Shown: piece after piece, positions 38,691-47,255 of the stretch
How the letters are laid out: the number at the start of each line of letters is the position of its first letter
Position numbering within the stretch: the first letter of the stretch is position 1
Origin: Fibrobacter sp.
GTDB taxonomy: Bacteria > Fibrobacterota > Fibrobacteria > Fibrobacterales > Fibrobacteraceae
Assembly (NCBI GenBank): GCA_017503015.1
Contig: JAFVTX010000049.1
Location: 22,904-86,903 of the forward strand
Length of the DNA: 64,000 nucleotides
Reading direction: 5' to 3'
Program-made: the position numbers and the translations under genes
The notes under the pieces: model-generated
Databases searched by the model: none
What the model saw: only the letters and a program-made list of their open reading frames with translations
What the model was told of the DNA's origin: nothing

Positions 38691-39560
38691 TTACTCACGT
38701 CCGGCGTGCATTTTCTTTTTGCACTCGTACATGGAAGCGTCAGCGCTGTGGAGCATCTCGTCCATGTCCTTATAGACCTCGCCAGAATAGGCGATGCCGT
38801 AGGCAAAGGAGACCTTCTGGTCTACGATGGTGATGTCGCCCACCGCTTTTTGCATGCGTTCTGCACAAATTAACGCTCCCGCCTTGTCGGTATCGGGGCA
38901 GAGCACCATAAATTCGTCGCCGCCCATGCGGAACAGCACATCGGATTCGCGAAGCAGATCCTTGCAGGCCTTGACCACGGCGCGGAGCAACAGGTCTCCG
39001 GCCTGGTGACCAAACTTGTCATTTACCGTCTTGAGACCGTTCAGGTCAAAATAAACCATGGAGAAGTGCGTCCCATAACGCTTGCTGCGGGAGAACCATT
39101 CACGCAGGGTGTAAATGGCGTGTCTGCGGTTGTAACTCTGGGTCAAGTCGTCGGTGAGGGAAATGTCGCGCAGGTACTTGAGGGTGCGGCAAAGCCGGAT
39201 ATGCACGTTGATACGGGCCAGCAAAATCTCGGTAGGCGAATGCTTGCACACAAAATCAGAAGCACCGGCATGGAAACCCTTGGTAATGCTGTCGGAATCT
39301 TCCCTGCTGGTGAGGAATATGATAGGCAAATCATCCAGGGCGTGCTTTTCGCGAATGCGCAAGCACACCTCGTAACCGTTTAGGCTAGGCATGTTAATGT
39401 CCAGGAGTACCAAATCGAAGGTTCCCTTTTCCAATAGGGCAAGGGCTTCTTCGCCGGAGGTTGCGGCCACCACCTTGTAACCCACCTGGGTCAAAAGTTC
39501 CCCGTTCTTTTCCAGGATTTCGGTGCTGTCGTCTACGATGAGAATCTTTTCTTCTTTCAT
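38691..39560 (-). CDS. Response regulator with REC and GGDEF domains (diguanylate cyclase)
   Basis: 289 residues. REC domain (1-120): acidic pocket ILIVDDS, phosphoacceptor LVLLDINMPSLNGYEVC (Asp54) and IIFLTSREDSD (Thr/Ser84-85). The GGDEF domain (about 130-280): DDLTQSYNRRHAI, YFDLNGLKTVNDKFGHQAGD and the intact active site RMGGDEFMVLCPD (213-217), with the I-site RESD five residues upstream (205-208) for product feedback. It makes cyclic di-GMP when phosphorylated, as in PleD/WspR. No kinase is adjacent. Confidence 0.95.
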   Translation of the reverse strand: MKEEKILIVDDSTEILEKNGELLTQVGYKVVAATSGEEALALLEKGTFDLVLLDINMPSLNGYEVCLRIREKHALDDLPIIFLTSREDSDSITKGFHAGASDFVCKHSPTEILLARINVHIRLCRTLKYLRDISLTDDLTQSYNRRHAIYTLREWFSRSKRYGTHFSMVYFDLNGLKTVNDKFGHQAGDLLLRAVVKACKDLLRESDVLFRMGGDEFMVLCPDTDKAGALICAERMQKAVGDITIVDQKVSFAYGIAYSGEVYKDMDEMLHSADASMYECKKKMHAGRE

Positions 39561-39569
39561 GTACTCCCC

Positions 39570-40388
39570 CTATAAAAATTCCAAGACAGGCGACTTTTCG
39601 ACTAGTCCAAGCTTTGCGGCATACCCGAAAAAGCACTCCAAGGATTTTTTCCGTTCGTCTGTAAAATGATAATCTATAATTTTATAATAATCAAGTAACG
39701 ACTTCTTGTCCAGATTCACGGGAAATCTTGAAATCCAGTGATCCAGGGCGACAGCGGGGTCGGCACGAAAAGACTCCACGCTTTTTTCCGTTTCTTGTAA
39801 ATATTGTTCCAGGACCGGCCGAAGCTCCGGCTTTAAAGCCGACTTCTCAATAATCCACGCCCCAAATACAAAAGGCATGCCCTGCCAGTCCTGCCACAGG
39901 GTTCCTAGGTCGTAGCTGTAAGGGAACCGACGGCGTTCCGCTTCTTCCAAGGCCAAGTCCCCGATAAGCAGGCAGGCGTCGTCGGTGGCTTCGGCGGCAA
40001 GGCCGCCGGTATATTCGGCACGCACCCGGAATCGTTCCGAAAGCAGAATTTTCAGCAGGGCCACAGAGGTCTGGCTCTGGGAGGTAAGCCGCACCGTCTT
40101 GCCGTCAAGGTCTTCGATGGGGAACCTTGAAAAGAGCTTTACGGAACGGACCTCAAAGGAGCAAGAGGTACAAAGCCTGGGCGACAAGACAAAGGCGCCC
40201 GGTTTCTGGGCAAAGGTAATCGAAGAGGCTGGGGACAAATGAATCGCGCCCTCCCGGAGTCCCCTGCTGTGCACGCTGGGCGGACCGTCTACAAAACGCA
40301 CGCGGGGGAATTCCTGCTCACGACCCAAAAAGCCGTGAAAGAACGGCGCACAGACCAAAAAAGGAATTCGACCCACCAATAAATCCAT
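39570..40388 (-). CDS. mqnA: Chorismate dehydratase (futalosine pathway)
   Basis: 272 residues, near the usual 270. Typical motifs are MDLLVGRIPFLVCAPFFHG, VHSRGLREGAIHLSPASSIT, VRLTSQSQTSVALLKILLSE, DDACLLIGDLALEEA and YDLGTLWQDWQGMPFVFGAW. MqnA turns chorismate into 3-enolpyruvoyl-benzoate, the first step of the alternative menaquinone route. This supports anaerobic fumarate respiration, which fits a succinate producer (inference). It begins just after the GGDEF gene on the same strand and may be in one operon. Confidence 0.88.
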   Translation of the reverse strand: MDLLVGRIPFLVCAPFFHGFLGREQEFPRVRFVDGPPSVHSRGLREGAIHLSPASSITFAQKPGAFVLSPRLCTSCSFEVRSVKLFSRFPIEDLDGKTVRLTSQSQTSVALLKILLSERFRVRAEYTGGLAAEATDDACLLIGDLALEEAERRRFPYSYDLGTLWQDWQGMPFVFGAWIIEKSALKPELRPVLEQYLQETEKSVESFRADPAVALDHWISRFPVNLDKKSLLDYYKIIDYHFTDERKKSLECFFGYAAKLGLVEKSPVLEFL

Positions 40389-40471
40389 GGAAAAAAATTA
40401 ACTTTTGGCGGTGGCATTTTGTAGGCCGCAAAACAATTAACCGAAAAATAAAAGATATTGGCTAAGGAATA

Positions 40472-40762
40472 ATGGCTGTATTTCACGTGAAAAAGACGTC
40501 CCTGGGCGAAGACAAGACCAGTCTCGTGTTCAAGGGCAAAATTATCGAAGGGCCCATCAGCAAGGGCATGACCATGGAAATCCCCGTTACAGGCGAAGCC
40601 GTGATCAAGATGAAGATTTACGATGTAGTCCAGTTCGACAAGCAGAAGGACGAAGACAAGAAGGTGGGACTGGTGGTTGACTTTTACAACCTGCCCGACG
40701 ACCTGGAAGTGGTCCAGGACCTGAACATCGCCGACGAAGACCTGAACATCGTCAACGAATAA
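40472..40762 (+). CDS. Conserved-looking 96-residue protein, unknown
   Basis: 96 residues, no signal peptide. ATG is preceded by AAGGAAT. The sequence is beta-rich and strongly charged (VKKTSLGEDKTSLVFKGKII, SKGMTMEIPVTGEAVIKMKI) with acidic C-terminus IADEDLNIVNE. The even length and segments SLVFKGKIIEGPISKGMTME recall a small beta-barrel of the translation-factor type, but this is weak. It is divergent from mqnA and 43 bases before the GH5 gene on the same strand, so the two may be one operon. I do not recognise a family. Confidence 0.7.
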   Translation: MAVFHVKKTSLGEDKTSLVFKGKIIEGPISKGMTMEIPVTGEAVIKMKIYDVVQFDKQKDEDKKVGLVVDFYNLPDDLEVVQDLNIADEDLNIVNE

Positions 40763-40805
40763 CTTTACGCCGTCAATTCCGGCGGCATAACCAACAGAGC
40801 AAAAG

Positions 40806-41882
40806 ATGAAAAAAGAAAGGCTACGGGGAGTGAATTTGGGTGGCTGGTTCAGTCAAGTGGACTGTATCGAAGAAAAGGACCCTGTAGGTTTTCCGGGGCT
40901 CGTGCCCCATATCAAGACTTTCCTCGGGGTGGAAGACTTCAAGCGCATCCGCGAGGCGGGGTTCAACCACGTGCGCCTGCCGGTGGACTACTTCAACCTG
41001 TTCAAGACCGACGACGCCAGCAAGCCGAACGAAGAAGTGTTCGGCCTTCTGGACAAGGCCCTCAAAGAAATCCAGGCCGCAGACCTGGACGTGATTCTGG
41101 ACCTGCACAAGTGCCCCGGTCATGACTTTCACCTAGGGTGCTCTACGGAACAGGCTTTCTTTGCAGACCCTGCCGCCCGTAAAAAGACCTGCGACATCTG
41201 GGCCTATATGGCCGAACGCTACAGCGGCGAGAGTCGCGTGATGATGGAACTTTTGAATGAACCCGCCGGAAGCGATTCCAAGGTATGGGACAAGGTGAAG
41301 GACGAAATCTTCTGGGCTATCCGCAAGCACGCTCCCAAGAACACCATCGTGGTGGGCAGCAACAAGTGGAACAGCGCCAAGGAATTCGAGTTCCTGACCC
41401 CCATGGACGACGACAACGCCATCTACAGTTTCCACACCTACACTCCGGTGACGTTCACCCACCAGGGGGCAGCCTGGATCCAGGACCCGTTCTTCCACAT
41501 TGAACGCCCCTGGCCCGGTGACTACGCCGCTCCGCAGGGAGATGCAGAAACACGCCTGAACGTGGAATACGGCAAGTGGGACAAGGCCCGCTTGCAGGCG
41601 AGCATCCAGAACGCCCTGGATTTCCGTGCCAAATACGACCTGCCGGTCAGCTGCAACGAATTCGGAGTGTACGTGCAGGTACCCCGTCAATACCAGCTTG
41701 CCTGGATGCGGGATTTCCTTGACATTCTGCGTGAAGCCGACGTGGGCTTTAGCTACTGGAATTACAAGAACCTTGACTTTGGCCTGGTGTCGAAGGGCGA
41801 GTCACTGCACAATAGCCTTGCGCAGTACAACAACCCGGAACGCCTGGACAAGGAACTGATGGAGATGCTTGCCCGCGGGTAA
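40806..41882 (+). CDS. GH5-family glucanase without signal peptide
   Basis: 358 residues starting MKKERLRGVNLGGWF, the usual start of exo-1,3-glucanase/GH5 enzymes but with no signal peptide. Catalytic residues are present: acid/base Glu152 in MMELLNEPAG, nucleophile Glu285 in VSCNEFGVYV, plus VRLPVDYFN, ILDLHKCPG and YSFHTYTP (His210). It is thus a retaining beta-glucanase, probably cytosolic and acting on imported cello- or beta-glucan oligosaccharides rather than on whole fibre. This differs from secreted Fibrobacter cellulases. It precedes a CoA-transferase gene by 23 bases. Confidence 0.87.
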   Translation: MKKERLRGVNLGGWFSQVDCIEEKDPVGFPGLVPHIKTFLGVEDFKRIREAGFNHVRLPVDYFNLFKTDDASKPNEEVFGLLDKALKEIQAADLDVILDLHKCPGHDFHLGCSTEQAFFADPAARKKTCDIWAYMAERYSGESRVMMELLNEPAGSDSKVWDKVKDEIFWAIRKHAPKNTIVVGSNKWNSAKEFEFLTPMDDDNAIYSFHTYTPVTFTHQGAAWIQDPFFHIERPWPGDYAAPQGDAETRLNVEYGKWDKARLQASIQNALDFRAKYDLPVSCNEFGVYVQVPRQYQLAWMRDFLDILREADVGFSYWNYKNLDFGLVSKGESLHNSLAQYNNPERLDKELMEMLARG

Positions 41883-41905
41883 TTGAACTCACGGGAAGGG
41901 CGAAA

Positions 41906-43396
41906 ATGGACTGGATTGCAAGTAAAAAGTGTTCGGCGGCCGATGCCGCGGCAATGATTGAAAACGGTGACATCCTGGGCATTTCGGGTTTTACACTTGC
42001 CGGATACCCCAAGGCGGTACCCAGCGCGCTGGCCGCTCGGGCCGAAAAGCTACACGGCGAAGGCAAGCCCTTCAAGGTGTCGCTATTCTCGGGAGCTTCT
42101 ACCGGCGACAGCTGCGACGGGGCGCTGGCGCGGGCAAACGCCATCGACTTACGCATGCCTTACCAGAGCAATCCCAGCCTTCGGAAGGCCATCAACGACG
42201 GTTCTATCCGTTACATAGACGCACACCTGGGCAAGATGGGTTACCTGGTCCGCACGGGAGCCGTGCCGACTCCGAAAATTGCCGTCATCGAAGTAAGCAC
42301 CATTTTGCCCGATGGCCGTGTGTGCCTTTCTACCTCCGGCGGAAATTCCGTCTGCTACCTGGAACGCTCCGAAAAGATTATCCTGGAGTTGAACACCCGC
42401 CTGGGCGACAGCTACATGGGCATCCACGACAACGCCCTGCCGGAACTGCCTCCACACGCAAGACCTCTCGCTATTTACAGCGCCGGCGACCGCGTTGGAG
42501 AAAACCTTGTAAAGATTGACCCGAACAAGGTTATCGCCATCGTGGAAAATTCCGGCTACGACGAGGTGACTCCCTTCGTAGAGCCCGACAGCGTTTCTAC
42601 CAACATCGCCGAACGTATTCTGGACTTTATCCGATTCGAAGAATCCAAGGGCAGACTCCCCAAGGGAATGGCCTACCAGAGCGGTGTGGGCAAGGTGGCC
42701 AACGCCGTGCTCACCGCCATGGCAAACGACGAGCGCCTGGGGCAAATCGACATCTTTACCGAGGTTATCCAGGAGGCGGTTATCCCCCTGCTCAAAAAGG
42801 GGAAGCTGGGCGTAGCTAGCGGAACGGCTTTAACGCTTTCCCAAGGCGCGCAGGACGAATTTATACGTAATGCAACCGACTGGAAAAAGCATTTTGTCAT
42901 CCGGCAGCAAGAGGTAAGCAACAGTCCCGACGTAATCCGTCGCGTTGGCGTCATCTCCATGAACACCGCCCTAGAAGCGGATATTTTCGGAAACGTGAAC
43001 AGTTCACTGGTGTGCGGGTCTTCTATGATGAATGGCATTGGCGGGGCGGCAGACTTTGCCAGGAACTGCGCTCTCGGATTTTTCTTGACGCCATCGGTAG
43101 CCAAGGGCGGAGCCGTTTCCAGCATTGTGCCCTACGTGAGCCATGTGGACCAGACGGAACACGACACCCAGATTTTTGTGACGGAACAGGGACTTGCGGA
43201 TTTGCGTGGCCTCGCCAGCGAAGAGCGGGCACGGCTTATCATCAAGGAATGCGCACACCCCGATTTCAAGGAACCGCTGACGGACTTTTTGGAATACAGC
43301 CTGAAGCACGCCAAGGGCGTGCACATGCCCCTTGCGCTGAGCAAGGCTTTCGAGATGCACAACCGCTACCTCGAAACCGGCAAGATGCTACCGTAA
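41906..43396 (+). CDS. Acetyl-CoA hydrolase/transferase family (succinyl-CoA:acetate CoA-transferase type)
   Basis: 496 residues. CoA-transferase family I motifs: GDILGISGFTLAGYPKAVPS, CLSTSGGNSVCYLE, the catalytic Glu286 in QIDIFTEVIQEAVIPL, KLGVASGTALTLSQGA and GIGGAADFARNCALG. These enzymes move CoA between acetate and succinyl-, propionyl- or butyryl-CoA. In a fumarate/succinate fermenter the likely role is forming acetate while making succinyl-CoA (inference). It follows the GH5 gene closely. A palindromic repeat pair lies just after its stop. Confidence 0.9.
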   Translation: MDWIASKKCSAADAAAMIENGDILGISGFTLAGYPKAVPSALAARAEKLHGEGKPFKVSLFSGASTGDSCDGALARANAIDLRMPYQSNPSLRKAINDGSIRYIDAHLGKMGYLVRTGAVPTPKIAVIEVSTILPDGRVCLSTSGGNSVCYLERSEKIILELNTRLGDSYMGIHDNALPELPPHARPLAIYSAGDRVGENLVKIDPNKVIAIVENSGYDEVTPFVEPDSVSTNIAERILDFIRFEESKGRLPKGMAYQSGVGKVANAVLTAMANDERLGQIDIFTEVIQEAVIPLLKKGKLGVASGTALTLSQGAQDEFIRNATDWKKHFVIRQQEVSNSPDVIRRVGVISMNTALEADIFGNVNSSLVCGSSMMNGIGGAADFARNCALGFFLTPSVAKGGAVSSIVPYVSHVDQTEHDTQIFVTEQGLADLRGLASEERARLIIKECAHPDFKEPLTDFLEYSLKHAKGVHMPLALSKAFEMHNRYLETGKMLP

Positions 43397-43431
43397 ATCG
43401 CGCTGGGCCATTCTCGCGACTTTCCTTCGTC

Positions 43432-43451
43432 ATCCTCGCGAAGGCGAGGAT
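43432..43451. repeat. REP-like palindrome (first of a pair)
   Basis: ATCCTCGC (43432-43439), loop GAAG, GCGAGGAT (43444-43451). It is in the opposite loop orientation to most copies and stands 21 bases from a second palindrome, like a bacterial interspersed mosaic element. Confidence 0.85.
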
Positions 43452-43472
43452 CTGCTTACATTCCTCCAGCGG

Positions 43473-43492
43473 ATGTTCGCCTGCGCGAACAT
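43473..43492. repeat. REP-like palindrome (second of a pair)
   Basis: ATGTTCGC (43473-43480), loop CTGC, GCGAACAT (43485-43492), then GACGAG. Both arms have changed together relative to the GCGGGGAT type, keeping the stem intact. Confidence 0.85.
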
Positions 43493-43515
43493 GACGAGAA
43501 AAAAGAACAGTCGGT

Positions 43516-43755
43516 TTACACAATCAGTGTGAACCGGTCCACGGTGCAGCCGTCGGGGAGCGTCACCGTGCTTTCGAAGTCCGACTTTTTGCGGACCCAG
43601 AGCGTTCCCTTGGGATGGTCTGGCGCCTCGTATTCGCTGCGGTAAATCACCAGAGGTTCCACCGTCTCGCAATCCAGAGCGATTTCCACCACGGTATAGA
43701 CCATGGTCTCTTTCTTGTAATGACGGTAGCGCCTGCCTTTTTCTGCAACGGACAT
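43516..43755 (-). CDS. DUF1653-family protein
   Basis: 79 residues. The family core is GRRYRHYKKETMVYTVVEIA, LDCETVEPLVIYRSEYEAPD and HPKGTLWVRKKSDFESTV. DUF1653 is a small cytosolic domain of unknown function, often near DNA or RNA enzymes. It lies 11 bases after the patatin gene on the same strand. Confidence 0.85.
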   Translation of the reverse strand: MSVAEKGRRYRHYKKETMVYTVVEIALDCETVEPLVIYRSEYEAPDHPKGTLWVRKKSDFESTVTLPDGCTVDRFTLIV

Positions 43756-43766
43756 AAAACCCCGAA

Positions 43767-44633
43767 TTACTTTTCCAAAAAATTCAGCAAGGCATCTAGG
43801 CGGGCGTTTACATCCTTGCGACCCAAGTTGTAAAGTTCCACCAGCTTGGACTTGTCCTTTTCCAGGCGAGAAATGTGCATGGCCTCGCTGGGTCGGAACA
43901 CAAACACACTCCCTTCTTTTTCCTTTTCAGCAATCAAGTCCAGACAGGCGTTGTAACGTTCGTGCCGGTTGGCCGCAGCCTCGATGAACTTCGGGTACTT
44001 GCGGTAGAGCAGCTTGAACAGGGGAATCATGGAGTTGGGTTTCTTGCGGAAACCTTCCGGCTGGGTCAAGAGAATTACGATTTTCTCGAACCCCTTCTTC
44101 TCCATAATCTCGAAGGGAATGCTGTCGGCGATTCCACCATCCAATAGTTTTTTACCGTCTACTTCTACAATGTGGCTCATCAGCGGGAGCGATGCCGAGG
44201 CGCGAATGGCGTTCATATCATGGGCATCGCGGTAGTCCATCACCCGCAGGTATTCCGCACCGCCTGTTTCCAGGTTGGAACTGCAGGCGTAAAATTCCGT
44301 CGTCTTGCAGGCCTCGGCGAATTTTTCCATGTCAAAAGGCTCTATCTCGTAGGGGATTTGCCTGTAGCAATAATCCACCTCGAAAAATTCGCCGGTACGA
44401 ATCAGGTTTCCCCAGCCCATATATTTACTGGACTTGGAATGCACCGTATCGATACGGAAATTTCGGCCAATCTGTTCCGACAAGAAACTGCACAGGTGGG
44501 TCACGCCGGCAGAAGTTCCGCAGGCACCGCCAAAGCGTAGTCCCAGCTCGTTGAACACGTCCAGAATACCGCCCGTGTAGGCGCCGCGCATGCCACCGCC
44601 TTCCACAACCACTGCCACTTTCTTGTACATCAT
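43767..44633 (-). CDS. Patatin-like phospholipase
   Basis: 288 residues. The oxyanion-hole motif VVEGGGMRGAYTGGILDVF (about 9-27), the nucleophile elbow ACGTSAGVTHL (Ser in GTSAG, about residue 42) and the catalytic Asp in LLDGGIADSIPFE (DGG) are all present, so the Ser-Asp dyad is intact. No signal peptide, so it acts in the cytosol or as a membrane-associated lipase on phospholipid. The gene is three bases from the NUDIX gene upstream and eleven from DUF1653 downstream, forming a three-gene operon. Confidence 0.92.
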   Translation of the reverse strand: MMYKKVAVVVEGGGMRGAYTGGILDVFNELGLRFGGACGTSAGVTHLCSFLSEQIGRNFRIDTVHSKSSKYMGWGNLIRTGEFFEVDYCYRQIPYEIEPFDMEKFAEACKTTEFYACSSNLETGGAEYLRVMDYRDAHDMNAIRASASLPLMSHIVEVDGKKLLDGGIADSIPFEIMEKKGFEKIVILLTQPEGFRKKPNSMIPLFKLLYRKYPKFIEAAANRHERYNACLDLIAEKEKEGSVFVFRPSEAMHISRLEKDKSKLVELYNLGRKDVNARLDALLNFLEK

Positions 44634-44636
44634 GGG

Positions 44637-45176
44637 TTACAATCTAGAAATACTTTCGAGCCAATGGTAATCCTTCGGGTGGCTCACGAACCTTTCGGGG
44701 TGCTTGCGCTTCAGTTCCAGAAACTCCGGCACCGTCATCCACACGAAATCATCCACCTCGCCAGGCTGCGGCACCAGATGGCCGGCCTCTTCGTCGGTAA
44801 GCGTTATTTTGTATGTATCGTAATATTCATTGTCAAAATAAGTGCCGTCGTTCAAGACACTTTCGTGGGTCGCTTCAAAGAGGTATTCCAAATCACCTGA
44901 ATTTTTATGGACCCCTAATTCCTCTTTCAGTTCTCGGACGGCGGCGTTCCGGCTGGTGTCGCCAGCAGAGATGTGGCCCGCGCAGCTAGTATCCAGAAGG
45001 TTCGGGTTATTCTCTTTCAAATGACTGCGAAGCTGGAAAAGTACACGGCCCGTCCCGTCAAAGGCCCAGATGTGAACCGTGCGGTGCCAAAGCCCTTTGG
45101 CATGAACCTCTGTGCGCCCGCAAGAATACCCTGCCGGGCTTCCGTCAGGGTTCAGGATGTCGATTTGTTCTTCCAT
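44637..45176 (-). CDS. NUDIX hydrolase (isopentenyl-diphosphate isomerase-like)
   Basis: 179 residues. The sequence begins MEEQIDILNPDGSPAGYSCG, a type found in Idi-like NUDIX proteins, with CAGHISAGDTSRNAAVREL then EELGVHKNSGDLEYLF; the metal box GDTSRNAAVRELKEELGV is intact. It lacks the Cys pair of true Idi, so diphosphate isomerase activity is doubtful; it more likely hydrolyses a nucleoside diphosphate or a small phosphorylated alcohol. It is the first gene of the three-gene operon with patatin and DUF1653. Confidence 0.85.
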   Translation of the reverse strand: MEEQIDILNPDGSPAGYSCGRTEVHAKGLWHRTVHIWAFDGTGRVLFQLRSHLKENNPNLLDTSCAGHISAGDTSRNAAVRELKEELGVHKNSGDLEYLFEATHESVLNDGTYFDNEYYDTYKITLTDEEAGHLVPQPGEVDDFVWMTVPEFLELKRKHPERFVSHPKDYHWLESISRL

Positions 45177-45197
45177 AGAGGGAAATATAAAAAGGGG

Positions 45198-45217
45198 ATG
45201 CCCGCCTGCGCGGGCAT
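45198..45217. repeat. REP-like palindrome
   Basis: ATGCCCGC (45198-45205), loop CTGC, GCGGGCAT (45210-45217), then GACAATAAAAGGTGCGG, the same kind of flank as the copies at 17976 and 18109. Confidence 0.9.
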
Positions 45218-45252
45218 GACAATAAAAGGTGCGGGTTTGACTAACCTACGTC

Positions 45253-45273
45253 ATGGCGGCCTTGAGCCGCCAT
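45253..45273. repeat. REP-like palindrome (ATGGCGGC type)
   Basis: ATGGCGGC (45253-45260), loop CTTGA, GCCGCCAT (45266-45273). It stands 10 bases before the GH9 stop codon's end and matches the copy at 5990-6010 in type. With the 45198 copy it fills most of the gap between GH9 and the NUDIX gene. Confidence 0.88.
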
Positions 45274-45283
45274 CTAGATCACC

Positions 45284-47062
45284 TTACTTCCCGTAAATCG
45301 CCTGGAGGGCGCCTGCCAAAAATGCCAAAGGAGCATTCCAGTTGATGGCCACCTCGTTGGTAGCATAGCTGCAGCGGTCATCCAAATAAGCCAGGGCCGG
45401 CTTGTCGGCTGCGGCGTAGTTCGGACATTTCCAATGGTCCGTGCCATTCAGGTTAATATCCTGCTTGCCCAGGTGAGGCCCGCCCACCAACATGCCGGGC
45501 ACCGGGTCATCTACAAAGTCCGCTTCGCTGGGGCGATGGTGCGGATTGCGGGGGCTGCGGAATCCAAATCCGGTCACATAAGTGATGTCCATGGGATTCT
45601 TGCCCAGCAGATAATCCAGGCACTGTTGCGCGCCGTCCAGATAACTCTTGTCGTTAGTCAAGAGGTGTGCCTGCAAAAGCACAATGCCGTTGTTCGCCAC
45701 GGCGCTGTTGCTGCCCCAGTTCCAGTTCCAGGGGTGCATGGGGAGCCTGTAGGCGCTAGTATCGCCGATAGAACGCAGGCTGTTCGCCTCGTCCAGCAAA
45801 ATCTTCTTTGCCACCCCGGCAAGGCTATCGCCGAACACCTTAGGAGCATTTGCCACGCGGAAAACTGCAAGCATGTTCAGGTCACCCCACCATGCCCCAT
45901 TCTGGGTGAAGGGATTAGCCTTCAAGTCTTCTAGGTAGGCAGCCGTGGCCTTGTCCGTTGTCGGGTTTGCCCCGGATGCCACCTTCGCATTGAAAAGTTC
46001 GGCAGCCGCAAAACGGAATTCGTCCTTGCCGTCTTCGTTACCGGGGGCGTAACTGCCCGTGTTCACGTCGGCGGGCTGCTTGTAGAACATTTCCGGATTC
46101 TTCTTCGCCCAGGCATAGGCAGCCTCCGCTGCCTTCAGCAACTTGGAACTGTAGGCCTTGTCAAAGGAGGCATACACCACGCTGGCCTGGGCCATCACGC
46201 CTGCAAAGTCCAGCGCAGCTGTAACACTTTTTAAAATGGCGTAACGGGGGGCGGTATCCTTTTCGGGCATTACGCTGCCGCAGAACTTGAGGGTAGAGAC
46301 CTTGTGGAAAACACCGCCGTCCTTGTCTTGCATAGTGAGCATCCAGTCCAGATTATAACGGACCTCTTCCAAAAGCAGAGGGAGCTTCGGGAATTCCCTC
46401 GGCACATCCCAGCTCAGCGTACCGGCAAACTTCGGGAACTTTTCGTACAGGTCCAGCAGAGTCCATACCGTAATGCCGGAATTCACGATGTACTTGCCGT
46501 AATCGCCGGCGTCGTACCAACCGCGGGGGGATTTGATGGTCTTGCCTGCGCCCTTGCCGCCTGTGGCCTTGTCGGTACCGTAAACGATAACCTTGTCGTC
46601 CATGTGGCCTGCCGCACGGACCCACTTGTCGGCATAAGGAGCCACCAGGGGCATGCTGGCCCGCTGGTAATAGAACCACTTAAGTGCAGCCTTTGTCACC
46701 CCTTCGTAAACATTCTTGCCTACGGTGATGGGGTTTCCCAGGTACTCGCCGTTACGGAACAGGCGGTAAGTACCGGGAGTCTTTACCGCAGAAATGTCGT
46801 ACACTTGGGTCTCTTCGCCGCTATATTCCCACTCGAGCACGTAGGGGGCTGCGAGTTTCAATACAGTCTTCCCGTTCAAATCCCGGACTTCAAGCCCGTT
46901 GGCGTCGTTACCGGGAATCACCACCTGTTTTTCGGCTTCGGGAGCATAGCCCAGCTGATTCATCAAGGGGCCTGCGAAGGCCGTGACAGAACAAAGGAAA
47001 ACAACTACGGCAGACAATGTCGCCGTACTTACGCTAGAAAGTAAACTTTTGCGGGTATTCAT
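45284..47062 (-). CDS. GH9 cellulase (endoglucanase)
   Basis: 592 residues with a signal peptide (TLSAVVVFLCSVTAFA). An Ig-like N-terminal domain (35-120, GPLMNQLGYAPEAEKQVVIP) precedes the GH9 catalytic domain: GWYDAGDYGKYIVNSGITVW (catalytic Asp), RSPRNPHHRPSEAD, and NEVAINWNAPLAFLAGAL with the proton-donor Glu. Inverting cleavage of cellulose or beta-1,4-glucan. No CBM and no C-terminal sorting tail are seen; the end AIYGK follows directly after the catalytic domain. No Shine-Dalgarno site is visible; a TATATT (47074-47069) stands just before the ATG. It is downstream of the ABC importer but behind the terminator at 47164. Confidence 0.93.
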   Translation of the reverse strand: MNTRKSLLSSVSTATLSAVVVFLCSVTAFAGPLMNQLGYAPEAEKQVVIPGNDANGLEVRDLNGKTVLKLAAPYVLEWEYSGEETQVYDISAVKTPGTYRLFRNGEYLGNPITVGKNVYEGVTKAALKWFYYQRASMPLVAPYADKWVRAAGHMDDKVIVYGTDKATGGKGAGKTIKSPRGWYDAGDYGKYIVNSGITVWTLLDLYEKFPKFAGTLSWDVPREFPKLPLLLEEVRYNLDWMLTMQDKDGGVFHKVSTLKFCGSVMPEKDTAPRYAILKSVTAALDFAGVMAQASVVYASFDKAYSSKLLKAAEAAYAWAKKNPEMFYKQPADVNTGSYAPGNEDGKDEFRFAAAELFNAKVASGANPTTDKATAAYLEDLKANPFTQNGAWWGDLNMLAVFRVANAPKVFGDSLAGVAKKILLDEANSLRSIGDTSAYRLPMHPWNWNWGSNSAVANNGIVLLQAHLLTNDKSYLDGAQQCLDYLLGKNPMDITYVTGFGFRSPRNPHHRPSEADFVDDPVPGMLVGGPHLGKQDINLNGTDHWKCPNYAAADKPALAYLDDRCSYATNEVAINWNAPLAFLAGALQAIYGK

Positions 47063-47163
47063 GGCCAGAATATACCTTTAATTTGCGGGTTCGGGAGAAA
47101 AAACCGCGTTTTTTCCGTTTTCAGCGCGAACCATTGAACACTATTTCCCATACAAAAGAAAAA

Positions 47164-47190
47164 CCGCAGCTTTGGACTGCGGCTTTTTTA
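47164..47190 (-). terminator. Terminator between the ABC importer and GH9 genes
   Basis: CCGCAG (47164-47169), loop CTTTGGA, CTGCGG (47177-47182), with T runs on both sides (TTTTTCTTTT on the minus strand; CTTTTTTAG on the plus strand). Because importer and cellulase are both on the minus strand, it would stop importer transcription before GH9. Confidence 0.85.
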
Positions 47191-47196
47191 GAGGAG

Positions 47197-47255
47197 ATCC
47201 CCGTGATTCTATCCCCTATCGCTATGCTCCAGGGTTCCAGAATGACAACGGGGAT
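47197..47255. repeat. REP-like element with a 43-base loop
   Basis: ATCCCCGT (47197-47204) and ACGGGGAT (47248-47255) are the arms of the common element, flanked by GGAG before and GACAAATGCGG after, but the usual 4-base loop is replaced by 43 bases that include ATCCCCTATCGCTATGCTCC and GGTTCCAGAATGAC. Confidence 0.7.

Noticed and set aside
43266..43523. Minus-strand small open frames around the CoA-transferase end
   Set aside because: They overlap the CoA-transferase coding sequence and run through the REP pair; no support.
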